A DNA stretch of 64,000 nucleotides, taken from Thalassia testudinum (Eukaryota; Streptophyta; Magnoliopsida; Alismatales; Hydrocharitaceae). The notes below the pieces were generated by a model, which saw only the letters and a list, made by a program, of their open reading frames with translations, had not been told where the DNA came from and did no database searches. The position numbers and the translations under genes are program-made. Where the stretch lies: positions 22,308,501 through 22,372,500 of the forward strand of contig JAZHRO010000036.1 in NCBI GenBank assembly GCA_037157565.1. Direction: 5' to 3'. Below are positions 9,960 to 22,637 of this stretch, one piece after another; within the stretch, counting starts at the first letter, position 1; every line of letters begins with the position of its first letter.

Positions 9960-12345
9960 TTACCTTGGAATAGTAAGCCTTTTAGGCCATGCAATGATTG
10001 AACCGGTAGCATCTCCTATTAGTTGATATTGTTCGAATGGCCTAATCAAAGGCTCATCTTCCTCAATTGCAACCTCAATAACAACACCTATATATTTTGA
10101 TCCAATTTGGATGCCTCCAATGCACTAACTTGGTTCAATTATATGTACACGAGCAAGTGCAACTTCTACTTTTGCAGAATCTATACCAAGTAATGAAACC
10201 TCATATAGTAATAAAAACTTAGATTATATACTAGATTATGATCACTTAGAAAGCATAAAAACTTAAATTATACCTGTCCTTTAGAAAAAGTAGATGCAAC
10301 AGTTGCATGTTGCCATTTTGAAGTTCTTATCTCATTCCTTGAGGGGTTATCTTCTTGTCTTTCCTACAAATGAGTACATGGGCTATATGCACGAGATACA
10401 TGAATAAATAGGGTTATTACTAAAAGTAAAGGAACCATACACAAAGTACCTCAATAGAATTACTAATTTGCAAGTTTGGTCGAGCAAAAGATTGTAGCAT
10501 TTCTTTTAAACTGTTTATTTCTTGACATTGTGATGCGAACATTTCCCCTATCTTTTTGTCTTGAGCATCCAACTTTGCTTCAAGATTTTGTTTCCTTAAA
10601 TGTTCTTCCTTGATTTGTGCTTCACCTATAAATGATGCTCCTAGCCCATATCCATGCTGATATTTTGCTTTTCCTGCTCCCACTATGGTTGTGTAAACCT
10701 CATCGATGTGGGAAGGATCCTCTAACTCCTCTCCTTTCTCCATGGCATTAGTTAATTGTTCCTAAGCATTATCAATAAAAATAAGTAAAAAGAAAAGCAT
10801 TATATTTTAATAAGAGAGAAAATAAAAGGTAAAATTTCATTTCACAAAAGCAAGTCTTACAATCTTGTCTGCAACTTCAGCATTAATAGGTGTACCATCC
10901 TTTTTCTTATGTGCAGTTATAGATACTTCTGCACGAGTCACCTTTCTTCCCTTGTCTTTTTCCATCTAATGCAATCCAAGGTACAATGTTTATCATTATA
11001 TATAAGAGAGAATGTTAACCAAATGAAATTTGAGAAATACTTCTTGTTTCAGACATGCATAACTTTTGGTTCCTGATGTGTGGTTCATTTTTAATTTCAA
11101 CCTATTTGATTTATTAGTAATAGAACACTCCAAAAATACATGCATATAACTTAAAAATGTACCAATGAAATCAACTTGACCGTAAAGCATCAAATTTAGC
11201 TCCATTTACCTTGAATTTTTTAGTATCCCAATACTCATTCAGAGACTTCCATTGTTCTTCGGAAACACGGGGATCATGATGTTGCATCCTCTCTTGAAAA
11301 GGCCAATCAAGGTTGTAATACCTTTCCTTTTGCTTGCCTTTAAAATCCCTCCACTTTTTTGCTATTGAATTCATGATCCATTTCTTCATCTTTATGTCAA
11401 ATTCAAATTTATTCTACATGAATAATTAAAGGAAAAGTCAACCTAATTTTCTTTCCTAAGGTAAATATATAAATTGAATCAAATACCATTAATAAGTACC
11501 TGAACAAGTTCAAACATTGCTATCTTCTTATCATTTGGAATCAACCTCCAATCCGTGCAATCCAAAGGTGCAAATTCTGAATTTCTAGCTATAGTTCCCA
11601 AAAAAATTTTCAAGTCATTTTGAGTAGACCCAATAGGTTTGTTCAGTTCATTCATATCCACAAAAATCTTGTTTGTACACTTATTGCCCCACAACTTCAA
11701 GCATGTTGTGAGACCTCACTTTTTCTTTTGATTATAAGCTATCGCTACCAATATAAAAATGCATCATTTAGATAAAAAAACACTATATTAATACAAAGAA
11801 ATATATCAATAATATGTGGTGAGTAAAGAGAAATTACAGACCATGACAATATATTTGAAAGGAAAAAATGATGGTTAATAAAAATTTTCTCATAGTCTTT
11901 ATTTAATCATTTTCATCGATTTATGCATGTTATCTTCAACTAAAGTTCATAATATTATAGAGTATATTTCCACATTATATATTATCTTACCATTTTCACT
12001 GACTTCAAATTCTGTGCTTTCTTGAGATCTTGAGAGAGACTCATAACATGGTTGTTGTGGTTCTAAGACATGTAAAGATGGCAATTTTCCCTTTTCTTTT
12101 TGTTGACCTTCCTTTTTTTTGTTCTTGTTGCTCATGGTCTCTCGAACCTTGAGAGTTGTCCACATGTGATTGATAAACTCTTTGTGTTTCCTTATATCTT
12201 CTTGGTTCATCACGTAATTGATTGATTGCAGCTAAAATTTTTTTTGATTGTGGTCCAACAGGTGGAGGAGCTTTTCTAGAAAGGAGATCCTGCCTTTTCT
12301 CATTTAAGTCAAATCCACCTCTAACTCATTTTTTATTGAACATCC
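9960..12345 (-). pseudogene. CACTA TnpA-like protein gene (Transposase_24 type), broken
   Basis: Several minus-strand exons in order resemble the second protein of plant CACTA elements. A basic N-terminal part lies at about 12345-11950. A block at 11700-11171 includes the pattern WRDFKGKQKERYYN and DPRVSEEQWKSL. A coiled-coil-like block at 10743-10420 has GYGLGAS. A C-terminal block near 10190-9965 ends in GDATGSIIAWPKRL. That tail (acid-rich, then GDA-G--I-WP--L) is typical of Transposase_24 proteins. An in-frame stop occurs in the last block, and the frame needs several introns or frameshifts. The product would bind the element's ends, but this copy looks dead. Confidence 0.7.
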
Positions 12346-12401
12346 TATAGTTAAATCAAGAGCAAAATAAATAATTTAAACAAAAACATTGAATGGTAAG
12401 A

Positions 12402-14168
12402 TTAAATAAAATTTGATAAACAATTAAAATAATTTTCAAATAGCAACTCACATTCATTCAAGTTGTCTTCCCCTGACTCAATGTCAAGAATGGTATCCAT
12501 ATTAATAGCATTTAAGTGTTGCTCCCAAATTTCTTGCATGAAAGTGACACCATGCATTTCACTTCTAATTAGAGTAACATTATCATCATCCTCCATTGAA
12601 TCTTCCATACGTGCATCTGTAGAACTACTATCTACATGTCCATCAATATGTGCATCTATGACTTTATCTTGGATGTCATATGTGTCTCTAGGTCTTGTTT
12701 GAATCACAAAGTGCCAACCTTTGCGATTAGGATGACGAACATAAAAAACTTGATGAACTTGAGATGCTAAGACAAATGGATCATTTGAGTAGCCAATTTG
12801 CTCTAAATTCACTGATGTAAGGCCATCCTTCTTTTTTGCTTTAGATCATACCCATTGACACTTGAATAACATAGTTTTTATTTTCTCATAATAATTAATC
12901 TAGATAATATCTGTCAACACCCCATAGTAAGCAACAGGTCCTATTGTAGGGTTTGGATCATTTGCTTTCGAGAAGCACTCTATATTGGCTACTACTATTA
13001 CTCCACTATTTTGTGTTTTTCTAGTTGCTTGTTTATGCTTTGCATGGAATCTGAAACCATTTATTATGTAGCCATCATAATAAACTCCTATGTTGTGCGA
13101 TCCTTGAGCAAGCACCTCAAGCTCTTCTGGTACATACTCTTTTTTAGCCTTTTCCTCAATCTACATACAAAAGCGAAAATGTCAATTACAATATTGATAA
13201 TTAAGAAGGAACTTACAACACTCAATAGTGGGTAGCATACATGTTTCTTAAACCAATCAGGAAATGTATTGCTATGGAGATTACTCGATTCCTTTTTCGA
13301 TAGGCGTCAATTTAATTTCAAATTGTCTTGATGCAATATGCAATTATTCACTTAGTGAAAAATCAAACTATATATTATAAATTTCAACAAAATCAACCTA
13401 CACAAGTTCTTACTTTTTAAACGGCAGTACCGCATCGCAATTTGATAATATATACCCATGTGCAAGATTCATCAAAGTAGGATCGAGAACTACCGGAGTT
13501 CCTTTTCCTATTGCATGGCTCGATTGTGAGAGTGCTGAAAATCCTTCATCCAGTGTATTAAAGTCATCCTCAACATTTCTTCATAACTTATTGATCCTCG
13601 TCTCAATACCATTCAAGTATCTAGAACAAAATGTAAGGCATTAATCTGCTAGATACCCTTCTGCAATGGAACCTTCTGGATGACTTTTATTGTGAACATA
13701 TCTTTTTAATGTGAAAAGGTACCTAGTAAAATAGAAGTACTTAAATTATCATGTCAAGCAATTGATTAAGTAAATTACTTGAATGAAAGGTTAATTACCT
13801 CTCAATGGGGTACATCCATCGATATTGAACAGGCCCAGCTAACTTTGCCTCTGTAGCTAAGTGTATAGGCAAATGCATCATTATATCAAAGAATGAAGGC
13901 AGAAATATTTTCTCCATTTGACACATCGTAACCACAATTCTTCATTCCAATTGCTTAATATGACTTGGATCGATCTCCTTTGAGCATAGGTCTCTAAAGA
14001 AATTGCAAAATTCTATCAACACTAACCTCACATTGTCATTCTTTACAGTAACTGCTAATGCCAATGGAAGTAGGTTTTGCATTATAATATGGTAGTCAAG
14101 ACTTTTCAAACCAATTATATTCTATGTAGATATACTTATGCATCTGGATATGTTTGAAGCATACCCAT
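12402..14168 (-). pseudogene. CACTA transposase (TNP2-like), C-terminal half
   Basis: Immediately left of the family A insertion the minus strand resumes the transposase frame begun at 33217. At 14130-13799 it encodes the DUF4218-type segment, with the patterns LPSFFDIMMHLPIHL and GPVQYRWMYPIER. It then splices (GT at 13798, AG near 13728) to a block with HPEGSIAEGYLAD and a stop. Further exons at 13115-12900 (GYIINGFRFHA, NSGVIV, AYYGVLTDII) and 12812-12402 (PFVLASQVHQVFYV) match the DUF4216 region of the same family. Premature stops and frame breaks make it non-functional. Confidence 0.8.
14164..14168. other. Target-site duplication CCCAT (left)
   Basis: CCCAT directly precedes the family A 5' LTR and is repeated at 31347-31351 directly after the 3' LTR. 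This shows a 5-bp duplication on insertion into the CACTA transposase gene. Confidence 0.9.
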
Positions 14169-15917
14169 TGATGAATCCATTTTAATGGATTTGTATTACG
14201 CCTAAGTAACTTTAATCTTACACTTAGGTGTGTTAATAACTACATTAAGTTGTAGAATATTTGTATGCATCATGATTTAAGTTTATAACATTCTATAACT
14301 TAATATGTAATGATTTTGTTATTTTTATGTGTAGGAATGATATTTAGAAAGAACAAGGGTTGGGCAGTAAATTTCCCCAGTAAACAACCGGTGGCATCTT
14401 TTCCCTTTCCTCTAGCCAGCCGTAACTCTCCCCTCAACACTTGCTGGCCAAAAATAGAAAAGGGATTTGGAAAATCCCTTAACTCACGCACGCGGGGAGA
14501 GAGGAGTTAAAGAGAAGGTGGAGAAAGGAGAGGGGCATCTGCATCTTCTTCCTCTACTGGCAGGGGAACTATTCTCCTTCTCCACCTTTCCCACCGTGGA
14601 GAGGATGGGCACTGCGGAATCAAGCGTGCACTGTGCACAACTTCCACCATCTTCTCCACTGCCACCACGCGTGCTCCAACCTTTCCAACGCCATTGCCAC
14701 AGCCTTCCTCGCGTGCCTGCAGCTGCGCCCTAGCAATCCTCTCCCATAGCACTGCACTGCAGGTGGCCCCACACCCGAAGGCACTGCACCACAAGCGCAC
14801 CCCCTCCAGTGTTCTACCATGCCCAGTAGTCGCACGCAACCACCACCGCCGGTCCCTCTCTGTGCAGCATTGCCACAACCTCCACGCAGCAGCGGTGCTT
14901 CATCTCTTCCCCATGCACAGGCACCTGAGCCATCACCCAGTGCTATAGCTCCCTCACCGCTCCCACGCATGACCAAGACTGCCTGCAGAGCACGCACTAT
15001 CGCCCGCAGGGATGTCCATTCACTGTAAAGCGCCTCCCTGCAGTGCCTCACCACGTACCTCCAGTCCAACCTGCAGAACGTGTGCCCACCTCTACTTCAC
15101 CCAGTGCCTGCAGCGCCGCACCTCCACGCAAGCCTATGCGCTCTGTAGAGTACTCGGACGCCAACACCTTCATGTCTCTGTGCATGTACAGCATGCGCAG
15201 CAGCAGTAGCCTCTCCACCGCCCCCACTCCTCTCCGCCGGCCGACCGCCACCGACCTCCTCGCAACGTGCCGCTACCGCCATTTTGAAGCACTCATCGAG
15301 ATGCATCTCTATGTGCGACCTCGCTATCAGCCATCGACCCACACTCGTGCACGGAAGAGAGAGGCAAAAGCCTCTGTTTTTCACTCAATTAGTAATTACG
15401 GAAAATGCCATTGTAAAAGCTACTATTCATTTATTTTCTGAATTAATATATTGCAACAAATTTGCATGGACACCCCTTGCTTAATTTGGAATTACATATA
15501 ATTGATTTCTCCTTATGAATGACATACAACATGAGATATTGATTATAGTACATTGGTGTCATTAGTTAGGAGATTAATATTAACATCGTTTGCTATTACC
15601 AAGGTCATTATTTAGAATATTATATTATGGTAATTTTGAATGTGTGCCCTCATCTTCTTGATTAATTATCTATACTGAGAATTTGTGCTAGAAATGAGAG
15701 CAATAGTTAGCATGCACCTCTATTAATATTCCCGATTCCTTGATACATTATTACTCTTTTTTAATAGGCTAATTCCTCCCTGTGGAGACGACCTAACTTT
15801 TCATGGTTAGTTTTGAGAATTTAAATGTGTGAAAAGCGATTTTCTACTACGCGAATAAATACAATGACACATCATTTTATATTAAAATTTTCAATGAAAA
15901 CGAAGGTCGCTCTTTCA
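14169..15917 (+). repeat. Family A 5' LTR
   Basis: It runs from TGATGAATCC to CTTTCA, next to the primer site at 15920. The first bases form a perfect hairpin (AATCCATT/AATGGATT). The middle part is GC-rich with many open frames that are not genes. The U5 side has the phrase CTCCCTGTGGAGACGACC. The part from 15199 onward is repeated almost exactly in reverse at 3062-3780. Confidence 0.92.
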
Positions 15918-15919
15918 AA

Positions 15920-15936
15920 TGGCGCCGTTGCCGGGA
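15920..15936 (+). other. Primer binding site, tRNA-Asp type
   Basis: TGGCGCCGTTGCCGGGA starts 2 nt after the LTR and pairs with the 3' end of plant tRNA-Asp. Confidence 0.9.
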
Positions 15937-17144
15937 GGAAAAAAGCCTATTAATTTTTTCGGGAATTTTATGTTATTTTTATGCTATTTTGAAAGCTTTT
16001 CTGAATTACTAACTGTGGATTTTCTTCTGTACAAAAACATGCGACAAACGCGACGGGCGCGTACGGCGGACACGATCTTTTTGGTGGACCTTGATGCCAC
16101 CTGGAGGTCAAAAATAGGAACACGTGGGCCTTGATCCCACACACATAGGCTTACGAAGAAGCCTATTTCTGATTTAGTTAGTAGATCTTAGTTAGATTTA
16201 GTTTAGATAGGCATTAGAATTTAATTTCTATCTTTTGGACCCTTGTCAGGTATTTGTGGGAACGTGTTCCTAGTGCCTCTTTATTTCTTATCGCCCTTGT
16301 ATGCAGGAGCATATTTTTGGGAGTGTGTTCCCATTTATTTAGATTATAGGATTATTTGAACTGTTTGAACTAAATTTCTGTTAGTTAGTCAGATTAGGTC
16401 TGTTTGTTATTAATATTAAAAAAAAAAAATCGAACTGCCTGCTAGAAGCTGCATATCTATAGGACAACCATCTAGGACTAAATGAGCAGCATCTAGTTTA
16501 TTCTTATTGCATTGCATTCATTATTGCACGAAGAAAGCTGAGTAAGGTACGTATTTTCTTGAGCATCAATTACCTGTCATGCATATGCATTTAACCTAAA
16601 TCTAAGACCACTAAAGTGCTTGAATCAAATTAATTCAGTGGTCACTTTAAAAATTGGGACTGCTAAGAGGTTGGACCTTAAAATCTGTGACTGAAAATTG
16701 TGTGCAAAAGGATCCTGTTTGCGAAATTTCAAAAATCAAAACATGATCGTATGTTTGCACACTTGAGACACTGTGCACCACACACATAAGGTTACTAGAT
16801 AAATTTCTACCTCTCCTCTTTTGCACCATAAGGGAAGTTAGTCGGAAATCAACAAGCCTATCCACCAAGTTACTTCGGTTCCTCGTGTGTGGGCTCGATT
16901 TGAGACTTCCATCCCTTGCGAGTAGGTTATAGGCACCAGCAAAGGTTGGCCTAGGAAGCGTAATTTTTGCAAAACTTTTTTGACCACCAACTGAACATTT
17001 AATTCTAAGTCCTATGATCTACTAAAAAAATAGATCCCTTTGAATTTTTGTTTGCTTTGACAGTAGAACTCTCTAGGAAGTTTTCTGCTTATATTCTCAA
17101 TTTTGCTAAATCCTAAGAGAGTTAAAACTATTTTGCTTAAAGAA
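15937..17144 (+). other. Family A leader, untranslated
   Basis: This 1.2-kb stretch between primer site and reading frame has no supported coding sequence. It includes an A-run near 16419-16430 that is also present in the inverted copy and in family B. The same leader is found at 1835-3042 (minus) and 37358-38581 (plus), so it is a real part of both families. It probably holds packaging and dimerisation signals, which is inference from position only. Confidence 0.7.
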
Positions 17145-19084
17145 ATGGATTACCCTTACTCCTATCAGTTAGATTATCAGAGTCAATACTTCCCATCTTT
17201 TAATCAGGATCCCATGCCCCGAGCGTATCCATCCTTTGATGGGTACATTGACAATTCATGGGATCATTCTTATTCTTATCCTGGGAGTACTGGCTTGAGA
17301 ACTCCCACTTTTGAGCAGAGCCTAGGAGCGGGATTTCCCAACCCTGAAATACCTACTTCCATGCAAACACCCAACCCTCCCACCCTCCATGATTTTTCGT
17401 ATCGAGGTTGGACCGATGCTCCTAGGCAACCAGAGCCTGAAATTGACTATCCTCCTCAACCTGATTATAGTAGCCTCTCCTCTTTTATGATAGAAATGGA
17501 AAAACAACAAAAGGAAATGATGGAATCAATGGGAGATTTGTTGAGGAATAGTCAACAGTTAAATGAAGAAATAAGACAACTTAGCTACACGCTTCCCAAT
17601 AATCCTGATCCCTACCCATATGATCATGATCATGAAAATAATTCTGAGGAACCTAATGACAATAGGGATCCAATTTTATGTAGCTATCACTTAGACTCTC
17701 CCAATGAGACATGGCTACTAGAGGTGATTATCCACCTGAACTATATTGGAGTCAAAAGCAAGGGAAGATGGTACCTCTTGAGGACCTTGACCCCAATGAT
17801 AGTATGCTCCTTACCCCTACCAACCTGGGTCAAGGTTATATTGTTCTTATCACTTCCCCTATTGATTATTTGATGGAATCCCATTCTACCCTTAGTGAGC
17901 CTACTCTTGACCCTCCAATTAGGGAATCAACACCCACCATTCAGCATCTTGAGGATTTAAATGCACCCAATGAAGGTGACCCTAAGGGAATAGAGGATGA
18001 TCAATTTTGGTCTCAGGGATATGAAGAGTCTATTTTAGAGGATGGTGATGCCCCAATAGAGGAACCTAGACTGAAAATCTGGAGTGAATCAAAGGGGAAT
18101 TATTTATCATTTGAGGATTTAGCTCCAAAGGATATAAACAATATGGTGAAATCTAGATTCCTCCTTTCTTTTAAGAGTCATCCTCCATCAAAACAGGAGT
18201 TGATATTAGAGGAGGACAAACAAAATAATAAGAAGTCTATGGGAGACTCTCGGGGACAAAATACGTCAATTGAGGATTTATACCCCGAGAATAATAACGA
18301 ATTCAAGGATATAGGCTTGCTCCAAAATATTAAGATTGATCCTCCGTTAGAAATAATTGAAGATACTGATCCAACTCCTAATGAATCACATATACACCCC
18401 AACAAATATTTGAGAGAACAATCTGGGGATTAGCTGAATGATAATGATTCTTACATTTTGACCCTACCATCAAAGAGTTGTAATTTGGAGCCCACCCTTG
18501 ATTCAAATATGACTCTGATCATTAATGCTAGGCAAGGTAATATGCAGTTGTCTACAACTGTTAGAGAGTATACACAATCTGAATCATTGTTGGAATTAGA
18601 CCTAACACCGACTAAGCCCTCGTTGGACTTAACCATTACCTTCCAACACTATAAACAACCCTTATACTCCCTAACCAATCCTTGGCTTAGATCTCTGCTC
18701 ATGTACATTGTTTCTAGAGAACATATTAGGCCAGTACATCCTCTAGTAGAATGGCAAGTGTGGATTGATGCTTGTACTTTTACTCTCACCATTCAAGGGT
18801 TGGAACTAATTATGTGTATATCTTTTAAAACCCGTCCTGCTCTGGAGGATCCTTCTTATCCTGCACTTATTCTGTTTCGGGAGGTCCCTTTTCATATTCC
18901 ATTTATTATTCCTACACCTCCCAAGGTAGCCAACAAGGTTCTTTGCTTTCATATCTTCTGGCGAGCATTTGGTATTACGTTGCATCATCAGCTCGCCAAT
19001 ATCTGTGGCTACCTCTTTTCTAGGCCTGCACTATTATGCATATTTTTAGGGCCTAACATTGTCTGTTTGGAACCAGACTTATAG
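17145..19084 (+). pseudogene. Family A/B long reading frame, unassigned, broken
   Basis: The frame starts ATG-GAT-TAC-CCT at 17145. It is open to 17873, shifts frame (pieces 17711-18433 and 18458-19084) and ends with TAG at 19082. Comparison with 38582-40568 suggests an original single protein of about 650 residues. The N-terminal third is rich in Tyr, Pro, Ser and Asp. Next comes a short coiled-coil-like stretch (EMEKQQKEMMESM). The centre is acidic and low in complexity. The C-terminal ~170 residues are hydrophobic and aromatic with the pattern FHIFWRAFGITLHHQLANI. I see no zinc knuckle, protease, RT or integrase motif. It could be a highly derived gag-like or envelope-position protein; this is unresolved. 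Confidence 0.7.
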
Positions 19085-19125
19085 GTTCCTTCTAAGTCTG
19101 GCTGCTGACAGAAAATGCAATGCTT

Positions 19126-19225
19126 GTTGGGAGGCAACCCAGCAGTCGGAATAACACCGTGTCAGATGATGCTTTTCCTTTCTCCTCCTATTTTAATTTT
19201 ACAATGGGGACATTATAGGATTTAG
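19126..19225 (+). promoter_or_regulatory. Tat-lineage 3' motif pair: GTTGGGAGGCAAC and ACAATGGGGACATT
   Basis: GTTGGGAGGCAAC (19126-19138), able to fold with a GTTG/CAAC stem, follows the stop codon. ACAATGGGGACATT (19201-19214) follows, then a G-rich GCATTGGGGTGTG. The same ordered motifs occur after the frame of family B (40586, 40662) and after pol of the element at 53763->53509 on the minus strand. Such motifs are known downstream of pol in Tat/Athila elements. Confidence 0.7.
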
Positions 19226-19782
19226 GCATTGGGGTGTGCATTTGCATTTTAGGAAGTATTCATGCAATTAGGTTAGCATATAAAAAAAAAATTTCTCTTT
19301 TCTTGAGCTGATTGGGTTAGTCCCTAGCAAAATACCTTTATCATTAAAGGTTTTTCTTCTTGAATTATTTCTTAAGATTAGAATCCAGTACATTTATTTC
19401 ACATGCACGTAGACTTGGTAATGGATCCTTGAGGAAAACCAATGAGCATTTGTAAGTCCACTGAACCCTTGAACAGTTCATAGGGAGTCAAGCATACTAT
19501 CTTCTAGTAGATCCACCTCATATTTGTGAGAAGAAAGTAGAGAGATTACTGGTGCGTTAAGTCTAGTGCAAGGACTCTTAAGTTTCGGAGAATTAGATGA
19601 TGATACTTCAGAGTTTGGCATAGTTTTCACTCTCTGTTCCTGTGTGCGTACTTTGTGTGAATTCCTGAGAGTCACCAAATAAGGAAGATGCACAGAGATT
19701 GAGTCTTAATAAAGCTATAACTATGGTGGATGGTTACGACTGTCCTTCATAGAGTCCTCGACTGAAGGATGGTAATAGTGTC
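19226..19782 (+). other. Family A 3' untranslated region, first part
   Basis: Non-coding sequence shared with family B (40690-41230). It is interrupted by the Tekay element exactly after GGTAATAGTGTC; family B keeps the uninterrupted site at 41220-41240, which confirms the insertion point. Confidence 0.8.
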
Positions 19783-22457
19783 TGTAACGGATGTGTGCCC
19801 CAGACGTCTTTTAAGACGTCTGGGAGGTGGCTCAGACGTCGGACAAGACGTCTAGGATCACAACCAGACGTCTGATAAGACGTCTGGGATAGTTTCAAGA
19901 CGTCTGGAAATCTGTTATTTTCGACACCCGCGAGTCGCCTGCGTGCCTGAGCGCGCAGATCGCATATTCCCCCTTTTTCTCTCTGCGGCTGCAGGCGGTC
20001 TGCCACCTCCTCTCTCCTCTCCGCGCGGCGTTAAAAGGGGCGCGCCTCCCCTCCCGTCTCCACCGTCTCCTTCTTCTTCTCCTTCCTGTGCGTGAGAGCG
20101 AGCGGACGCGAGGGCGGCAGCGGCGGCCGCAGTGAGCGCGGAGGTGCGGCGTGCGAGGGCGGAGCTCTGCCGTGAGGGCGAGCTCGCCGGAGCGGCTTGG
20201 CCGGCCGACAGAGGGCGCAGGGGGCGCGGAGCGACGCGAAGAGGGACCTGCTGCGGGCTGAGCAGCAGACGTGCGAGGTTCGACGCGGGCGGCGTCGCGA
20301 GCGGAGGCCGAGCAGGGCCCTGATTCTGGAAAAATTTCCAGAATCAGACGTCTGGGTTGATAGCCAGACGGCAAGGTCGACGTCTGTAAGATCATACAGA
20401 CGTCTGAAAGGTGAGTTTTTCGCCTTCTTCTTCCTTCTTGGGGACTGACCGTACTGAGGAGGGGGGTTGGCTGTGCGCAGGTTCGCTGATTCGCCATCTT
20501 TTGCGAATCAGACATCTGGAAGTTGTACCAGACGGCGGGAGTGACCTCCAGACGTCCGGAGTGACCATCGGACGTCTGGGATCTAGGACAGATGTCCCCG
20601 CAGACTTCTGGACGTCTGGGAAACCACGCTGAACAGGTAATTCTCTGATCCACCGTTTAAGACGTCTGGAGGGAGTTCCAGACGTCTGATTTTGCACAGT
20701 ATCATCTTTTTCGACCCGTTTACGGCCCGTTCGGGCTCCGTTTTCCGCGATTCGACTTGTGTTCTTTTCAGAATTAATTCCTCTACTCGTCTACAGTAGC
20801 TATACACTATTTTGAGACACTCCCTGTGTTTGATCCTTGTGATAGGACCTCGTTCAGTTGCAGTCTTGAGAGTCGCGGAGGCACGCGGGATTCCCGATCG
20901 CGCCCCCATTACTCCCGTTGTAGCTGGTAGAGTGGCTTTAAGTATTAATAAAATCTGTTAAAGTATGAAATCATAACTAGAACCTAGGACATTGCATGAA
21001 TCCTAGGAATCAGAAATATATGGAATGATAGTTCCTAGGTGTTGCATTAATCCTAGGGCCGGAAAACTAGATTGTATGGTAGACCCTAGGATATGGCATG
21101 AATCCTAGGATGGAAAAACTAGTGGAATGTATAATACTGCAGTCTTGGAAAAAATGGAAAGGAATATATGAAGCTGCCTGTAAATTGAATTCACAGCTGC
21201 CTGTTATGAATAAAGAAACATGATTGGGATCATGGTTTGTAAGAACGTGAAACTGGAAAGTAAGACATGAGATGTTCTGGAACCCTACGGGGAAGTAGGA
21301 GTAGAACTCCTGGAAAGCGAATGGAATAGAATTGGGGAAGTGAGCTGGCCCTTGAGTACGGAGTCCCAAGGAGAGCGACTGTCCCCCTGTTTAGTGCAGA
21401 GCTGAGCTAGCCACCCCAGGGACCCGGGGGTTAGGACTGGCCACTCTGTACCGACTTGTTGGCCCTCGTGTACGTAGTACCGAGGAGAGCTAGTAGTGTT
21501 AGGAGAGTACTAGCTACTCGACGGGCCCTGGGGTTCTGCTAGCCTCCTTCACCGACTTGTTAGGCCCACTAGGGCAAACCAGGGTAGTCAGGCGAGGGTG
21601 CGCGGACTGTGGAGGGGCAAGGCCCCGGTTTGGTTACTGTGGAGGGGCTGGACCCCTGTTACTGAGAGGGCTCTGCCCTGGTTCCGTGCTGTGCTTTGGG
21701 CGCACCCGTTAACGGAAACGACTGACCGCGTGCCAGTGCGGGCTAGCTACCTGTGCGTTTATCGCGCGTGCCGTAGTCACCGTTACGTCTTTCAGTGACC
21801 TTGGGGTGGTTGACTGAGGGTAGGATCACCACGGGGGACTCTCCCGGCCAGGAGAGCACCACGTGCTACTTGTACTTTTGGAAAAGACTGCAATCAAGAT
21901 CGTTCCCACGAGGACATTCGAGATCAAGTAAAGGATCTGAGAAATAAATGAAATAGTGAGAAAAATTGAAAGATGTGAATAAGGGAAGTAATAGAACATA
22001 ACAGCTACTGTACACTCTACTATTGCCTTAAGTTAGTTTGCCACTCTACTCAGCGTTTTGCTGACGTGTTACACTCGTTACCTTTTTCAGGACCAGGTGT
22101 TGAGCTGCCAGGGTCGGCGGCTGCAGAGGACGCTGGGCCGAGTAGGGTCCAGTAGAGTTACCACAGCCTTTTGTACCCTTTTTGTTTCTGTTCTAGTGAG
22201 TAGTTTTTGTTTCCGCTGTACCTTCTTTACCTGCAGTTCTTGTTATATGATAAATGCTGTTTTACTGTTGTGGTGGTACCTACTGTAGTAGTTTCTTTCC
22301 TTACTGCTGTACTTTCTTACTGTTAGTTATATTCATGCTGAATGTGGTTTATTTTACTGTCTTTTGGTTACTTCCTCGTTGGACGACTAGGTCTTGGGAT
22401 TAGTCGAGTCGGTCCGGTTCTCGTGTCTCGTAGGGACTCGGGAACCGGGTCGTTACA
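19783..22457 (+). repeat. Tekay element 5' LTR (2675 bp)
   Basis: Begins TGTAACGG and ends GGTCGTTACA. About 16 copies of AGACGTCT or one-base variants lie in two clusters (19800-19900 and 20340-20690). These flank a GC-rich, CpG-rich section with TTAAAAGG near 20030. A series of CCTAGGATTCATGCA-like repeats occupies 20985-21115. The large LTR size fits Tekay/Del. Arg- and Pro-rich open frames in the GC-rich part are rejected as genes. Confidence 0.95.
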
Positions 22458-22460
22458 AGA

Positions 22461-22476
22461 TGGTATCAGAGCAAGG
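22461..22476 (+). other. Primer binding site, initiator Met tRNA type
   Basis: TGGTATCAGAGCAAGG lies 3 nt after the 5' LTR. TGGTATCAGAGC pairs with the 3' end of plant initiator Met tRNA and is the usual primer site of plant chromoviruses. Confidence 0.9.
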
Positions 22477-22637
22477 TCGTCTCGAGAAGTGAATCAACTG
22501 ACTGGAAAATAACCAATTCACATGTTATAACTAGAGTAGCCACCACGACATACCTCTTGACATGAGCTCTTAGAGGTTTCATTAGGTACCGTCTGTTTTG
22601 ACGCTTTTCATTTTGTTTCGCGTCTCCATTGTAGGAG

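Noticed and set aside
14507..15441. Several Ala/Cys/Pro-rich frames of 60-150 codons in the family A LTR (also at 29858-30917)
   Set aside because: The paired LTRs break these frames at different places, as expected for non-coding LTR sequence.
15919..16134. 71-codon frame starting at the family A primer site
   Set aside because: Its start codon overlaps the primer binding site, and the equivalent stretch in family B is not open.
1..18978. Foldback transposon or organelle inverted repeat as explanation of the inverted arms
   Set aside because: The arms start and stop inside an LTR element with no terminal structure of their own, and no plastid or mitochondrial genes are present.
19800..20700. 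CRISPR-like array suggested by regularly recurring AGACGTCT
   Set aside because: Repeats are short palindromes with irregular spacing inside retrotransposon LTRs of a plant genome; no cas genes.
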